6,978 bases of DNA from the NCBI GenBank assembly GCA_964537965.1, contig CAZIDB010000239.1, forward strand, positions 1 to 6,978, read 5' to 3'. This document shows, piece by piece, positions 1 to 6,278 of the stretch (within the stretch, counting starts at the first letter, position 1; the number at the start of each line of letters is the position of its first letter). The notes under the pieces are model-generated. The model was not told the DNA's origin. It did not search any database and saw only the letters and a program-made list of their open reading frames with translations. The position numbers and the translations under genes are program-made. Source of the DNA: SURF-24 sp964537965 (lineage in GTDB: Bacteria > Bacteroidota > Ignavibacteria > Ignavibacteriales > SURF-24).

Positions 1-1667
1 TTCAGCTTATTAAGGAAGAACAATCCTATAACAAATAAAGAAACTACGTAGGAAATTACCGGCACGATCAAAGGATTTTTACTATAGAAAGTTTTTTCAT
101 CAACAAGCCATACATCACCAACAATAAAATCTGTGGTGTACATTTTAGTGCTAACAATTATATTACCTAACGGATCAATGATTGTGCTTATCCCACCATT
201 TGCAGCACGAACAACTGACCGCCTGTTTTCTATTGCACGCAAGACAGAAATTTCTTTGTGCTGGTAAGGTCCGCTTGAATTGCCGTACCAGCTATCATTT
301 GTAACAACAGAAATCATATTTGCGCCGCGCTGCGTAAACTGCGCTACAAAATCAGGATAAACAGATTCAAAACAAACAAGCGCATTTACCTTTGCAGTAT
401 CAAGAGAATTTTTTACCGGCACATTAAAAACTGTTGTGTCTCTTCCTTTATTCCACCCACTTAAACCAACTTCCCATTTAATTAGTCCGCCCAGGAATGG
501 TAGTACATCTGCAAACGGTACATGTTCACCAAAAGGAACAAGCTTCATCTTTCCGTATCTCTGTACTTGCTTTGTTTGCGGTGAGAACAGCATTATACCG
601 TTGTATGTTGTGTAGTAAAGATCAGTTTTTTTACTATGCTTTGCATCGTAGGGTGCTTCTTTTTTATTGAAATAAGTTTTAAAGTCGGGCATACCTGTTA
701 ACAGGTAAACATTGTTGGTTCTTACAAAATTATAAATCGAATCAACCTCAGCTTCATTTGTTCCATCCATCAAATAAACCGGGAAAGCAGTCTCGGGCCA
801 GATTATTAACTCTGCATTCTGTTTAACTGCTTTTTGTGAAAGGTCAAGATAAATTTTAGCGACATCCCAAAGATTACCACCTTTCCATTTTTCCCACGGA
901 TTCAAGTCGGGTTGAATAAGTCCAACCTTAATTTTCTTTTCAGGTAATTTGAAATTTGACTTAACATTAAATCCATAAACAAGAGGCAGCACAAAAATTA
1001 AAAAGGCTAAGGCTGAAGCGAAGACTATAGTTCTAAGAGAATATTCAGTTTGTTTTTTCCTTTTAATCAACTCTTTGATTGCAAGGTAAAGGAAAAGATT
1101 TATGAATATAACAAGGAGCGTTATTCCGAGTGCTCCAACAATATCAGCAACCTGAATGAACGAATTAAAAAATGTTAATCCGTTTGCAAGCGTAAGCCAG
1201 GGAAAACTTGCATCGGTAAGCATATATGCATATTCATATGTAACCCAGAAGAACGGGAAAAGAAATAGAGCAACTTTCCTGTTAAAGACTTTCTTTGCAA
1301 AGTAGAACAATGAAGATGAAATCAAAAAGAAAATGGGATTGAAGAATAAAAGCAAAACTCCGCCAATCATTAAAAACGGATCGGCTTCAGGTGTCCAGCT
1401 TCCAACCCAGTAAATTGTAATAACACAAAAGACAAATGCAGTTAAGTAAGTAATCCTGTTTAGCTCCGCAAGCTTTTCCAGTTTTTCAATTGCAAAAAGG
1501 TAAGGTACCAATGCAACAAATAAAAGTAATGTAAACGGAAAAGGAATTGGCGGGAATGCTAATCCAAGCAATAAACCGCTAACTACAGCAAGCAACCTTC
1601 TTTTATTTCTTTCTTTCTTTTCTTCAGGACTTAAGGGAATCCTTTTCCAGAATTTCAGCTTAATCAA
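1..1667 (-). CDS. lnt: Apolipoprotein N-acyltransferase (3' end cut by the window edge)
   Basis: Lnt is an inner-membrane enzyme that transfers an acyl chain from a phospholipid to the N-terminal diacylglyceryl-cysteine of apolipoproteins, the last step of lipoprotein maturation. The N-terminal part (about residues 25-240) is a series of hydrophobic segments. A nitrilase-like domain starts near residue 247 (KVGLIQPDLNP). The catalytic triad is visible as E292 in WPETAFP, K373 in YGKMKLVPFGEHVP and C432 in VCFES, matching E267, K335 and C387 of E. coli. The family signature TNDSWYG...GPYQHKEISVLRAIENRR follows. A last membrane helix runs to the window edge, so only the extreme C-terminus is missing (555 codons present; the family is usually 500-550). 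I chose the TTG at 1667 because AGAGGA lies 7 bases upstream and no ATG precedes the first membrane segments. This start overlaps the end of the DedA-family gene, so the two are probably co-transcribed. The function is secure; the exact start is less so. Confidence 0.95.
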   Translation of the reverse strand, partial: MIKLKFWKRIPLSPEEKKERNKRRLLAVVSGLLLGLAFPPIPFPFTLLLFVALVPYLFAIEKLEKLAELNRITYLTAFVFCVITIYWVGSWTPEADPFLMIGGVLLLFFNPIFFLISSSLFYFAKKVFNRKVALFLFPFFWVTYEYAYMLTDASFPWLTLANGLTFFNSFIQVADIVGALGITLLVIFINLFLYLAIKELIKRKKQTEYSLRTIVFASALAFLIFVLPLVYGFNVKSNFKLPEKKIKVGLIQPDLNPWEKWKGGNLWDVAKIYLDLSQKAVKQNAELIIWPETAFPVYLMDGTNEAEVDSIYNFVRTNNVYLLTGMPDFKTYFNKKEAPYDAKHSKKTDLYYTTYNGIMLFSPQTKQVQRYGKMKLVPFGEHVPFADVLPFLGGLIKWEVGLSGWNKGRDTTVFNVPVKNSLDTAKVNALVCFESVYPDFVAQFTQRGANMISVVTNDSWYGNSSGPYQHKEISVLRAIENRRSVVRAANGGISTIIDPLGNIIVSTKMYTTDFIVGDVWLVDEKTFYSKNPLIVPVISYVVSLFVIGLFFLNKL

Positions 1668-2435
1668 CTTTCTTTCCTCTTTTTTTTGAAAGCAGGTATC
1701 GGATTACAAATGCAACTATAAACAAAAATGTTATTCCAAGAACAACATTGCTGTACATTCTTAAATACTTATCAATAAGTGAAATGTTATTGCCAAGGAG
1801 AAAACCGGCATAAATAATAATTACATTCCAGATCAAAGCGCTGATTGTGGCATAAATAAAAGTCCTGAATGACACTAATTCTGTAAAGCCGGAAAAGAAA
1901 CTAATAACAGAACGAGTCCCCGGAAGAAAGCGGTTGAAAATAATTAATTTGTAACCGTACTTTCTGAACCAGACATCTGTTTTGGTAATTGATTCCTTAG
2001 TAATGAATTTTAGTTTGCCCATCCTTATTATTTTCTCGCCAAAAACTCTTCCAAGGTAATACATAAGCATAAATCCAAGTGAACTGCCAAGGCTTGTAAT
2101 AATAAGCACCGGCACAAAGTTAACTTCATTTCCGTGAGAGATTAATGCGGCACCTACTATNNNNNNNNNNNNNNNNNNNNNNNNNNNNNNNNNNNNNNNN
2201 NNNNNNNNNNNNNNNNNNNNNNNNNNNNNNNNNNNNNNNNNNNNNNNNNNNNNNNNNNNNGCACCGGCACAAAGTTAACTTCATTTCCGTGAGAGATTAA
2301 TGCGGCACCTACTATAACAACGACATCACTGGGAGATGGTGGGAACACATTTTCAATAAATGAAAAAAAGAATAGCGAAATATAAATCCAGGTCGGATCA
2401 AGCGTACTTAATTTAGAAATGATCTCTTCAAGCAT
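1660..2435 (-). CDS. DedA-family (VTT-domain) membrane protein, interrupted by an assembly gap
   Basis: DedA-family inner-membrane proteins are linked to undecaprenyl-phosphate or phospholipid translocation and to membrane homeostasis. The gene is broken by 100 N at 2161-2260, but the 55 bases either side of the gap are identical. Collapsing that duplicate and the Ns gives exactly 621 bases: an uninterrupted 206-residue protein, the usual family length. In that joined protein the conserved acidic/proline motif is SFIENVFPPSPSD (E28, D37). It is followed by a Gly-rich helix (SLGSSLGFMLMYYLGRVFG) and by WFRKYGYKLIIFNRFLPGTRS, whose R117 and R123 match the essential Arg pair of E. coli YqjA/YghB. 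A Trp-containing helix and a basic C-terminus (KKRGKKVD) end it. The ATG at 2435 overlaps the ispF stop (TAATG), with AGGA 9 bases upstream. Its stop overlaps the lnt start. The substrate cannot be read from the sequence. Confidence 0.92.
2106..2160. repeat. Left copy of 55-base duplicate flanking the gap
   Basis: This stretch begins gcaccggcacaaag and ends cacctactat. It is identical, base for base, to 2261-2315. On the minus strand both encode IVGAALISHGNEVNFVPV plus the first base of the next codon. It is best read as a contig-end overlap left unmerged by the assembler; 55 is a common de Bruijn k-mer size. It is not a biological repeat. Confidence 0.95.
2161..2260. other. Scaffolding gap of 100 N, probably not real missing sequence
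   Basis: One hundred undetermined bases lie inside the DedA-family gene. The bases immediately left (2106-2160) and right (2261-2315) are identical, so the two contigs overlap rather than being separated. The round length suggests a placeholder of unknown size. The deposited coordinates are therefore about 155 bases too long here, and read literally they shift the frame (776 bases from start to stop, not a multiple of 3). Confidence 0.95.
2261..2315. repeat. Right copy of 55-base duplicate flanking the gap
   Basis: Identical to 2106-2160. In the minus-strand reading this copy continues seamlessly from the N-terminal part of the DedA-family protein (PPSPSDVVV), while the other copy continues into the C-terminal part (LIITSLGSS). 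Together they give one intact reading frame. Confidence 0.95.
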
Positions 2436-2926
2436 TAAGCTGTTTCCTTAATTACCAGGACAACAGCAGTTGCTTCAATGCCTTCTTCCCTGCCAACGAA
2501 TCCAAGTTTTTCCGTTGTAGTTGCTTTAACTGAAACCTGATCAATACTAACGGAAAGGGCTTCTGAAATATTCTTTCTCATCTCATCAATGTAAGGAGCT
2601 ACCTTTGGTTTTTGAAGTGCAATAACAGAATCAATGTTTCCAAGTAAATAACCTTTGCTTTTTACTTTATCATAAACTTCACATAGCAATTTCATGCTAT
2701 CGGCATTTTTATATTTAGGATCGGTATCCGGAAAATATTTTCCAATATCACCAAGAGCAAGAGCGCCAAGCAGGGCATCGGAAATTGCATGCAACAGGAC
2801 ATCAGCATCGGAATGACCAAGCAAACCCTTCTCGTATGGAATTTCAACTCCGCCAAGAATAAGTTTCCTATCCTTTGCAAAAGCATGAACATCGTAGCCG
2901 TAACCAATTTTTATATTTGATTTCAT
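2435..2926 (-). CDS. ispF: 2-C-methyl-D-erythritol 2,4-cyclodiphosphate synthase
   Basis: This enzyme converts CDP-methylerythritol 2-phosphate to methylerythritol cyclodiphosphate, releasing CMP, in the non-mevalonate (MEP) isoprenoid pathway. It is a cytoplasmic homotrimer that needs a divalent metal. The 163-residue length is typical. The opening IGYGYDVHAF supplies metal ligands D12 and H14, and H46 (VLLHAISDALLGA) is the third; the numbering is offset by four from E. coli D8, H10 and H42. H38-S39-D40 of GLLGHSDADV and the C-terminal KATTTEKLGFVGREEGI signature are also present. The gene is the first of a unit with the DedA-family gene and lnt, its stop overlapping the next ATG. There is no clear Shine-Dalgarno before the ATG at 2926; the leader is A/T-rich, as is common in Bacteroidota. 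Its promoter would lie in the repeat-rich spacer to its right. Confidence 0.97.
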   Translation of the reverse strand: MKSNIKIGYGYDVHAFAKDRKLILGGVEIPYEKGLLGHSDADVLLHAISDALLGALALGDIGKYFPDTDPKYKNADSMKLLCEVYDKVKSKGYLLGNIDSVIALQKPKVAPYIDEMRKNISEALSVSIDQVSVKATTTEKLGFVGREEGIEATAVVLVIKETA

Positions 2927-2948
2927 ATTTTATTAAATGATTTGAGAA

Positions 2949-2979
2949 CAATAATAATTAAATTCACATCAGCATCAAG
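2949..2979 (-). promoter_or_regulatory. Candidate Bacteroidota-type promoter for ispF
   Basis: On the minus strand CTTG (2979-2976) is followed after 19 bases by TATTATTG (2956-2949). This resembles the TTTG-N19-TAnnTTTG promoter of Bacteroidota with one mismatch in each box. It would give a leader of about 15-20 bases. The upstream box lies inside the AGCATCA/AGCATCC heptamer pair. The match in such AT-rich DNA may be by chance. Confidence 0.4.
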
Positions 2980-2984
2980 CATCC
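2970..2984. repeat. Heptamer pair AGCATCA-AGCATCC, distal copy
   Basis: The 15-mer CAGCATCAAGCATCC here is identical to 3143-3157 in the same spacer. It consists of two units of the AGYATCM heptamer and lies about 160 bases from the main array, just upstream of ispF. Confidence 0.8.
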
Positions 2985-3009
2985 AACACCAATCTGCAAC
3001 CCAAAGTCG

Positions 3010-3039
3010 TTACACAGAGAGCCACTGAGCACCACAGAG
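3010..3039. repeat. Three imperfect decamers in tandem
   Basis: Read on the plus strand the units are TTACACAGAG, AGCCACTGAG and CACCACAGAG, in register with a 10-base period and sharing a CASWGAG-like end. On the transcribed strand they read CTCTGTGGTG, CTCAGTGGCT and CTCTGTGTAA. No open frame or hairpin explains them. They sit between the heptamer pair and the hairpin modules. Confidence 0.65.
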
Positions 3040-3094
3040 TTTAATCACCGTTTCCCCCATTCTCCGAATCTTTTTAAATAATCTATCTTCATCC

Positions 3095-3192
3095 AGAATC
3101 CCTGCTTCGACTCGCGAAGCAAGGCGAGCAGTATCAAGCATCCAGCATCAAGCATCCCTGCTTCGCTTAGCGAAGCGAGGCGGGCAGTATCC
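3095..3192. repeat. Composite repeat: two 28-base hairpin modules bracketed by heptamers
   Basis: The order on the plus strand is AGAATCC, module 1 (3102-3129), AGTATCA, AGCATCC, AGCATCA, AGCATCC, module 2 (3158-3185), AGTATCC. The modules agree at 23 of 28 positions, and the wider 37-base copies (3099-3135 and 3155-3191) at 32 of 37. Both modules contain a hairpin: GCTTCG/CGAAGC with a 5-base loop in module 1 (3104-3120), and GCTTCGC/GCGAAGC with a TTA loop in module 2 (3160-3176). They are 64-68% G+C, in strong contrast to the AT-rich surroundings. No T-run follows either hairpin, so they are not typical terminators. They look like copies of a dispersed REP-like palindromic element, but no mobility gene is nearby and the family is not recognised. 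Confidence 0.75.
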
Positions 3193-3210
3193 TGGTTTCA
3201 CCTTCCTCAC

Positions 3211-3498
3211 TCAGTATCTCACCTCAAAAGTATCAAATTCTCCTCTGTACTCTTTCCATTCGATTGTACATTTATTAACTGACGAATAAGAGGGACCAAT
3301 TCTTATTTCTTTAAATAAATCTTCAATCAGATATTTTTCACCTTCAACCACGGTAAGAACTTCATCTTCACTTGCAAGGTTTTGTACGTAACCTTTAAGA
3401 CCAAGCTTTGCGGCATTCCTTAAAACAAAATATCTGAAGCCGACTCCCTGTACGAATCCTTTGGCTAAAATTTCAGCCCTCGTTAAAGTTTCAGACAT
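3211..3498 (-). CDS. acyP: Acylphosphatase
   Basis: This small cytoplasmic enzyme hydrolyses acyl phosphates such as acetyl phosphate or 1,3-bisphosphoglycerate to carboxylate and phosphate. The 95-residue length is normal for the family. The phosphate-binding loop with catalytic arginine is visible as KGFVQGVGFRYFV (R22). The catalytic asparagine is N40 in GLKGYVQNL. The C-terminal strand FEVRY is typical. The ATG at 3498 has a purine-rich GGTAGGGAT just upstream. The gene appears to be monocistronic: it has its own strong promoter candidate at 3532-3562, a 175-base spacer separates it from the transporter gene, and a 284-base repeat-rich spacer follows. The physiological substrate in bacteria is generally uncertain. 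Confidence 0.95.
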   Translation of the reverse strand: MSETLTRAEILAKGFVQGVGFRYFVLRNAAKLGLKGYVQNLASEDEVLTVVEGEKYLIEDLFKEIRIGPSYSSVNKCTIEWKEYRGEFDTFEVRY

Positions 3499-3531
3499 AT
3501 CCCTACCTAAATAATCTGATTTATTTTGAAG

Positions 3532-3562
3532 TAAAGATAAGGACGGTATGAATTATTTCAAA
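3532..3562 (-). promoter_or_regulatory. Bacteroidota-type promoter upstream of acylphosphatase
   Basis: On the minus strand TTTG (3562-3559) is followed by exactly 19 bases and then TATCTTTA (3539-3532). This matches TTTG-N19-TAnnTTTG except for the last base. Transcription would start near 3525, leaving a leader of about 25-30 bases with a Shine-Dalgarno-like GGTAGGG before the ATG at 3498. It is the best housekeeping promoter match noted in the window. Confidence 0.65.
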
Positions 3563-3673
3563 GGTTGAAAAGAGAAGAATATTATTAACAAAATTTTTAA
3601 TTGGCGGGTGCAGTTTCCAATTGAGACGTTCTTCTTGTCCAAATCTTCTTTAAGCTCAAACTGTTTAAAGATT

Positions 3674-4612
3674 TTACTCGTTGGTGGGGAATGCTTTCTG
3701 ACCAATTACTTCCGAAATTATCAATCCGGTAAAAATTAAAATACATCCTGCGGTTGTAAATCCTGAAATAATATCTCCAAGAAATATTACAGCAATGATA
3801 GCAGCAAACACCGGTTCGAATGAAAAAATAATTCCTGCATTGGTAGGGCTAACTTCTTTCTGATATTTAGTCTGAAGTAAAGTTGTTATTACTGTTGCAA
3901 GAATTGAAGTGTACAAAAGCCCGAATACTAATTCCTTTGTTAAATTAAATTTCACTTCTTCAAAATTTATTCCTGACAGGAAAAAAGAAAAAACGAATGC
4001 AAGCACCGATGTAACGAATATCTGCATGAATACAAGATTAAGCACATCAACCTTGCGGCTGGTTAAATCAAGATAGATGACATACATCGCATAAGAAATA
4101 GCGCAAAGCAAGGTTAGGAAATCACCTATATTAAAATTTCCTCCAAGTTCTTCAAAGAAATTACTTAGAGATGATCCGCTGACCGATAAGAAGACTAACC
4201 CGATTAAAACAATAAAACTGCCAATAATTTGAGCAAGTGATGGCTTTACTCTTTCAACTAAAAACTGAATTAAAGGAATGAACATAACTGCAGAACCGGT
4301 AACAAATCCTGATTTTGATGCAGTGGTATATTTTAATCCTACCGTTTGAAATGCAAAACCTATGAATAATAAAAATCCAAGTATCAATCCCATTTTAAAT
4401 TGCTGCCGGTTCATCTTCTTCAGTTTGTAAAAAGCAAATGGCAATATGATGAGCGAAGCGACAAGAAATCTTAACCCGATAAAAAGCATAGAGGAAATAT
4501 CATTCAATACAACTTTAACAATTGTGAAAGTACCGCCCCAGATTAATGTTGTTAAGAAGAGTGCACCTATTCCTAATGTCCGGCGTGATTTATTAATTGG
4601 GGTATTAATCAT
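3674..4612 (-). CDS. EamA-family (DMT superfamily) membrane transporter
   Basis: A 312-residue polytopic membrane protein of the drug/metabolite transporter superfamily, probably with ten helices in two homologous EamA halves (about residues 14-145 and 163-302). The first half opens with GALFLTTLIWGGTFTIVK, the characteristic Trp-Gly-containing first helix. It also contains GLKYTTASKSGFVTG, typical of the helix 3-4 region. The second half has LLQTKYQKEVSPTNAGIIFSFEPVFAAIIAVIFLGD, which closely follows the family pattern (A..a.i..lePv.a.i.....ge). Such proteins export amino acids, nucleotides, drugs or other metabolites; the substrate here cannot be predicted. The ATG overlaps the last 8 bases of era (ATGATTAA), so the two are translationally coupled and share a transcript. 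No convincing terminator follows. Confidence 0.9.
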   Translation of the reverse strand: MINTPINKSRRTLGIGALFLTTLIWGGTFTIVKVVLNDISSMLFIGLRFLVASLIILPFAFYKLKKMNRQQFKMGLILGFLLFIGFAFQTVGLKYTTASKSGFVTGSAVMFIPLIQFLVERVKPSLAQIIGSFIVLIGLVFLSVSGSSLSNFFEELGGNFNIGDFLTLLCAISYAMYVIYLDLTSRKVDVLNLVFMQIFVTSVLAFVFSFFLSGINFEEVKFNLTKELVFGLLYTSILATVITTLLQTKYQKEVSPTNAGIIFSFEPVFAAIIAVIFLGDIISGFTTAGCILIFTGLIISEVIGQKAFPTNE

Positions 4613-5513
4613 TGTCAGTTGTATAGCCGAAATTTTTCAGGGATTTAGGATCGGAGCGCCACTTGGCTTTAACCTTAACACGCAGATCAAGAAATACCGG
4701 TCTGTCAAGAAAAGCCTCAATATCTTTACGGGAAGTTTCACCAAGCTCTTTTATTGCTTTACCTTCTTTACCGATAATTATTGGTTTCTGGGATTCGCGT
4801 TCAACAAAAATAGCAACCTGAATAAAATCTTTTCTTCCCGCACGTTCTTTAAAATCCTCAATTACAACTTCAACGCTGTAAGGAATTTCCTCGTGATAAA
4901 TTTCTAATATTTTCTCCCTTATAATTTCCGAAACAAAAAATCTTTCATTCTCATCCGTTATCTGGTCGTCAGGAAAATATTTAGGATGCTCAGGAATGAG
5001 TTCAAAGATAACATTAAGTACAGATTGAATATTAAAACTAAGCAAAGCGGAAACCGGGATAATTTTGTTAAACTTACCGGTCGCTTCAACTTTTTTTATA
5101 AGATGCTTTACTTCTTCATCAATTGAAAGATCAACTTTATTAATAATAAGAATCTTCGGTCTTTTCACTTTATCCAGGATCGAAATAACATTTTCATCAT
5201 TTAAAGTTTGCTTCCCTTCCTTGTCTGCAGAAATATCGATAATTACAAGCAACACATCGGCATCTTTTATAGCGTTTGTAATATACTCAAGCATTTTTTC
5301 CTGCAGAAGGTAATCAGGTTTAAGTATACCGGGCGTATCGGCAAAAACAACCTGGTGCTCTTCGTCGGAATATATTCCAAGAATTTTTTTTCTTGTAGTC
5401 TGCGGTTTAGGATTTGTAATAGATAACTTTTGCCCGAGCAGAGCATTTAGTAATGTAGATTTTCCAACATTGGGCTTACCTATAATTGATACATAACCTG
5501 ACCTGATTGACAT
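4605..5513 (-). CDS. era: GTPase Era, 16S rRNA-binding ribosome assembly factor
   Basis: Era binds GTP and the 3' end of 16S rRNA to help mature the 30S subunit, acting in the cytoplasm and at the inner membrane. At 302 residues it is full length. The GTPase motifs are all visible: G1 GKPNVGKST (12-20), the switch region PKPQTTR (35-41), G3 DTPG (59-62), G4 NKVD (125-128) and G5 VSAL (154-157). The C-terminal KH RNA-binding domain holds the GxxG loop in IIIGKEGKAIKELG (GKEG at 248-251). The preceding EIIREKILEIYHEEIPYSVEV is the standard linker into the KH domain. The ATG at 5513 has AAGGTAAG upstream at suitable spacing. The gene leads a two-gene unit with the EamA transporter and follows a 243-base spacer with a promoter candidate. 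Confidence 0.97.
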   Translation of the reverse strand: MSIRSGYVSIIGKPNVGKSTLLNALLGQKLSITNPKPQTTRKKILGIYSDEEHQVVFADTPGILKPDYLLQEKMLEYITNAIKDADVLLVIIDISADKEGKQTLNDENVISILDKVKRPKILIINKVDLSIDEEVKHLIKKVEATGKFNKIIPVSALLSFNIQSVLNVIFELIPEHPKYFPDDQITDENERFFVSEIIREKILEIYHEEIPYSVEVVIEDFKERAGRKDFIQVAIFVERESQKPIIIGKEGKAIKELGETSRKDIEAFLDRPVFLDLRVKVKAKWRSDPKSLKNFGYTTDND

Positions 5514-5537
5514 ATAAACTTACCTTTATCTTTGCTG

Positions 5538-5569
5538 AAAATATATGGAATGAGTAAGTGAAAGGCAAA
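5538..5569 (-). promoter_or_regulatory. Candidate promoter for era
   Basis: On the minus strand TTTG (5569-5566) is followed after 20 bases by TATATTTT (5545-5538). This is one base longer in the spacer, and different at the last base of the second box, from the Bacteroidota consensus. Transcription would begin near 5531, giving a short leader of about 18 bases carrying the AAGGTAAG ribosome site. The rest of the 5514-5756 spacer holds nothing else I can support. Confidence 0.45.
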
Positions 5570-5756
5570 GCAGTTGATAGTTTGATAATATCCCGATAAA
5601 GTATTGAGAAATCAGAAAGGAGTAAACAGCCGGCTATTTGTAGTTGGCATTTCGGTACTATGTCAATCGAATTTAAAAAAAGGGAAAAATAACTAATGGA
5701 TGTTACAATAAAATGCAGTCTTTACATACCTGATGGTGGCAAGGTAAGCAAAAAAA

Positions 5757-6278
5757 TTAACCTAACTTGTCTATATGATTTTTGAAACGTTTGTGAAAAT
5801 CATAAATGAAATAACCTGTAGCAAGAAGAATTATTGTTAGCATACTACCTATTAAAGAAATTGTTTTTTGAGAAAATAATTTCTGATTAGCTGAGAATAC
5901 TCCATTTATAAATTCACCTGCATTGTCAAACCATTTGGAATATTCACCGCTGTTGTTTACTTCCGGCATATTTGCGAAAATAAAAATTAATATTGCCAGG
6001 CAGCTTAAAGCAAAAAAGGAAAAGATAAAGCGCATGAAATAACTTTTCTTCGGTTTATGGATAGCCGACACATTGATCTTCGTCATTACCAGATTAGTAA
6101 AACTATCCGATAAAGTAAAGTTTTCTATTCTTTTCAATTGATGTTCAACCACTCTCTGTGCCTTAAGTTTGGATAAGCATTCAGTGCAAGCATTAATATG
6201 TTCGCTTACTTCAGAAAGTTCTTCTGCGGATAATTCATTATCCACATATTTGTTAAGTATCTCATCTGAAAGGTGCAT
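5757..6278 (-). CDS. Zinc-finger (HC2/ZAS type) transmembrane anti-sigma factor
   Basis: The N-terminal cytoplasmic domain has the anti-sigma zinc signature H-x3-C-x2-C: H27, C31 and C34 in EHINACTECL. It is preceded by the characteristic LSDEILNKYVDNELSAEE opening. Such domains bind and hold an ECF sigma factor inactive until a signal arrives. The 173-residue protein then has a charged linker, one membrane helix (about 80-104), a short outside loop (105-138) and a second helix (about 139-161) ending in a basic tail. A large periplasmic sensor domain is absent, so signal input may come through the membrane or a partner protein. The ATG overlaps the sigma factor stop (ATGA), and an AGGAGG site lies 10 bases upstream inside the sigma gene. 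The pairing makes the sigma factor next door its almost certain partner. Confidence 0.9.
   Translation of the reverse strand: MHLSDEILNKYVDNELSAEELSEVSEHINACTECLSKLKAQRVVEHQLKRIENFTLSDSFTNLVMTKINVSAIHKPKKSYFMRFIFSFFALSCLAILIFIFANMPEVNNSGEYSKWFDNAGEFINGVFSANQKLFSQKTISLIGSMLTIILLATGYFIYDFHKRFKNHIDKLG

Noticed and set aside
2161..2260. A frameshifted or truncated dedA pseudogene
   Set aside because: The apparent break is caused by the N placeholder and the duplicated contig ends. The collapsed sequence is in frame and complete.
2692..2907. A 71-codon minus-strand frame overlapping ispF
   Set aside because: It lies in another frame inside ispF, whose reading frame is fully explained by conserved motifs.
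3104..3176. Intrinsic terminators for acylphosphatase
   Set aside because: The hairpins are stable and GC-rich but neither is followed by a T-run on the transcribed strand. A transcription-stopping role is possible but not supported.
3095..3192. CRISPR array
   Set aside because: There are only two imperfect repeats, with the interval filled by heptamers rather than a unique spacer, and no cas genes in the window.
3600..3625. Hairpin AATTGG/CCAATT after the EamA gene as a terminator
   Set aside because: The stem is short and AT-rich, the loop is about 12 bases, and the following tract is AAAAATTTT rather than a clean T-run.
4446..4907. A 153-codon plus-strand open frame
   Set aside because: It runs antisense across the junction of era and the EamA transporter, both of which have clear family motifs in their own frames. 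Its translation shows no recognisable domain.
5065..5426. Two overlapping plus-strand open frames of 72-82 codons
   Set aside because: Both are antisense to the GTPase domain of era and show no recognisable domain.
5696..5785. A 29-codon plus-strand frame (MDVTIKCSLYIPDGGKV...) in the era/anti-sigma spacer
   Set aside because: It lacks a Shine-Dalgarno, runs into the antisense of the anti-sigma gene, and has no recognisable similarity; a frame this short is expected by chance.
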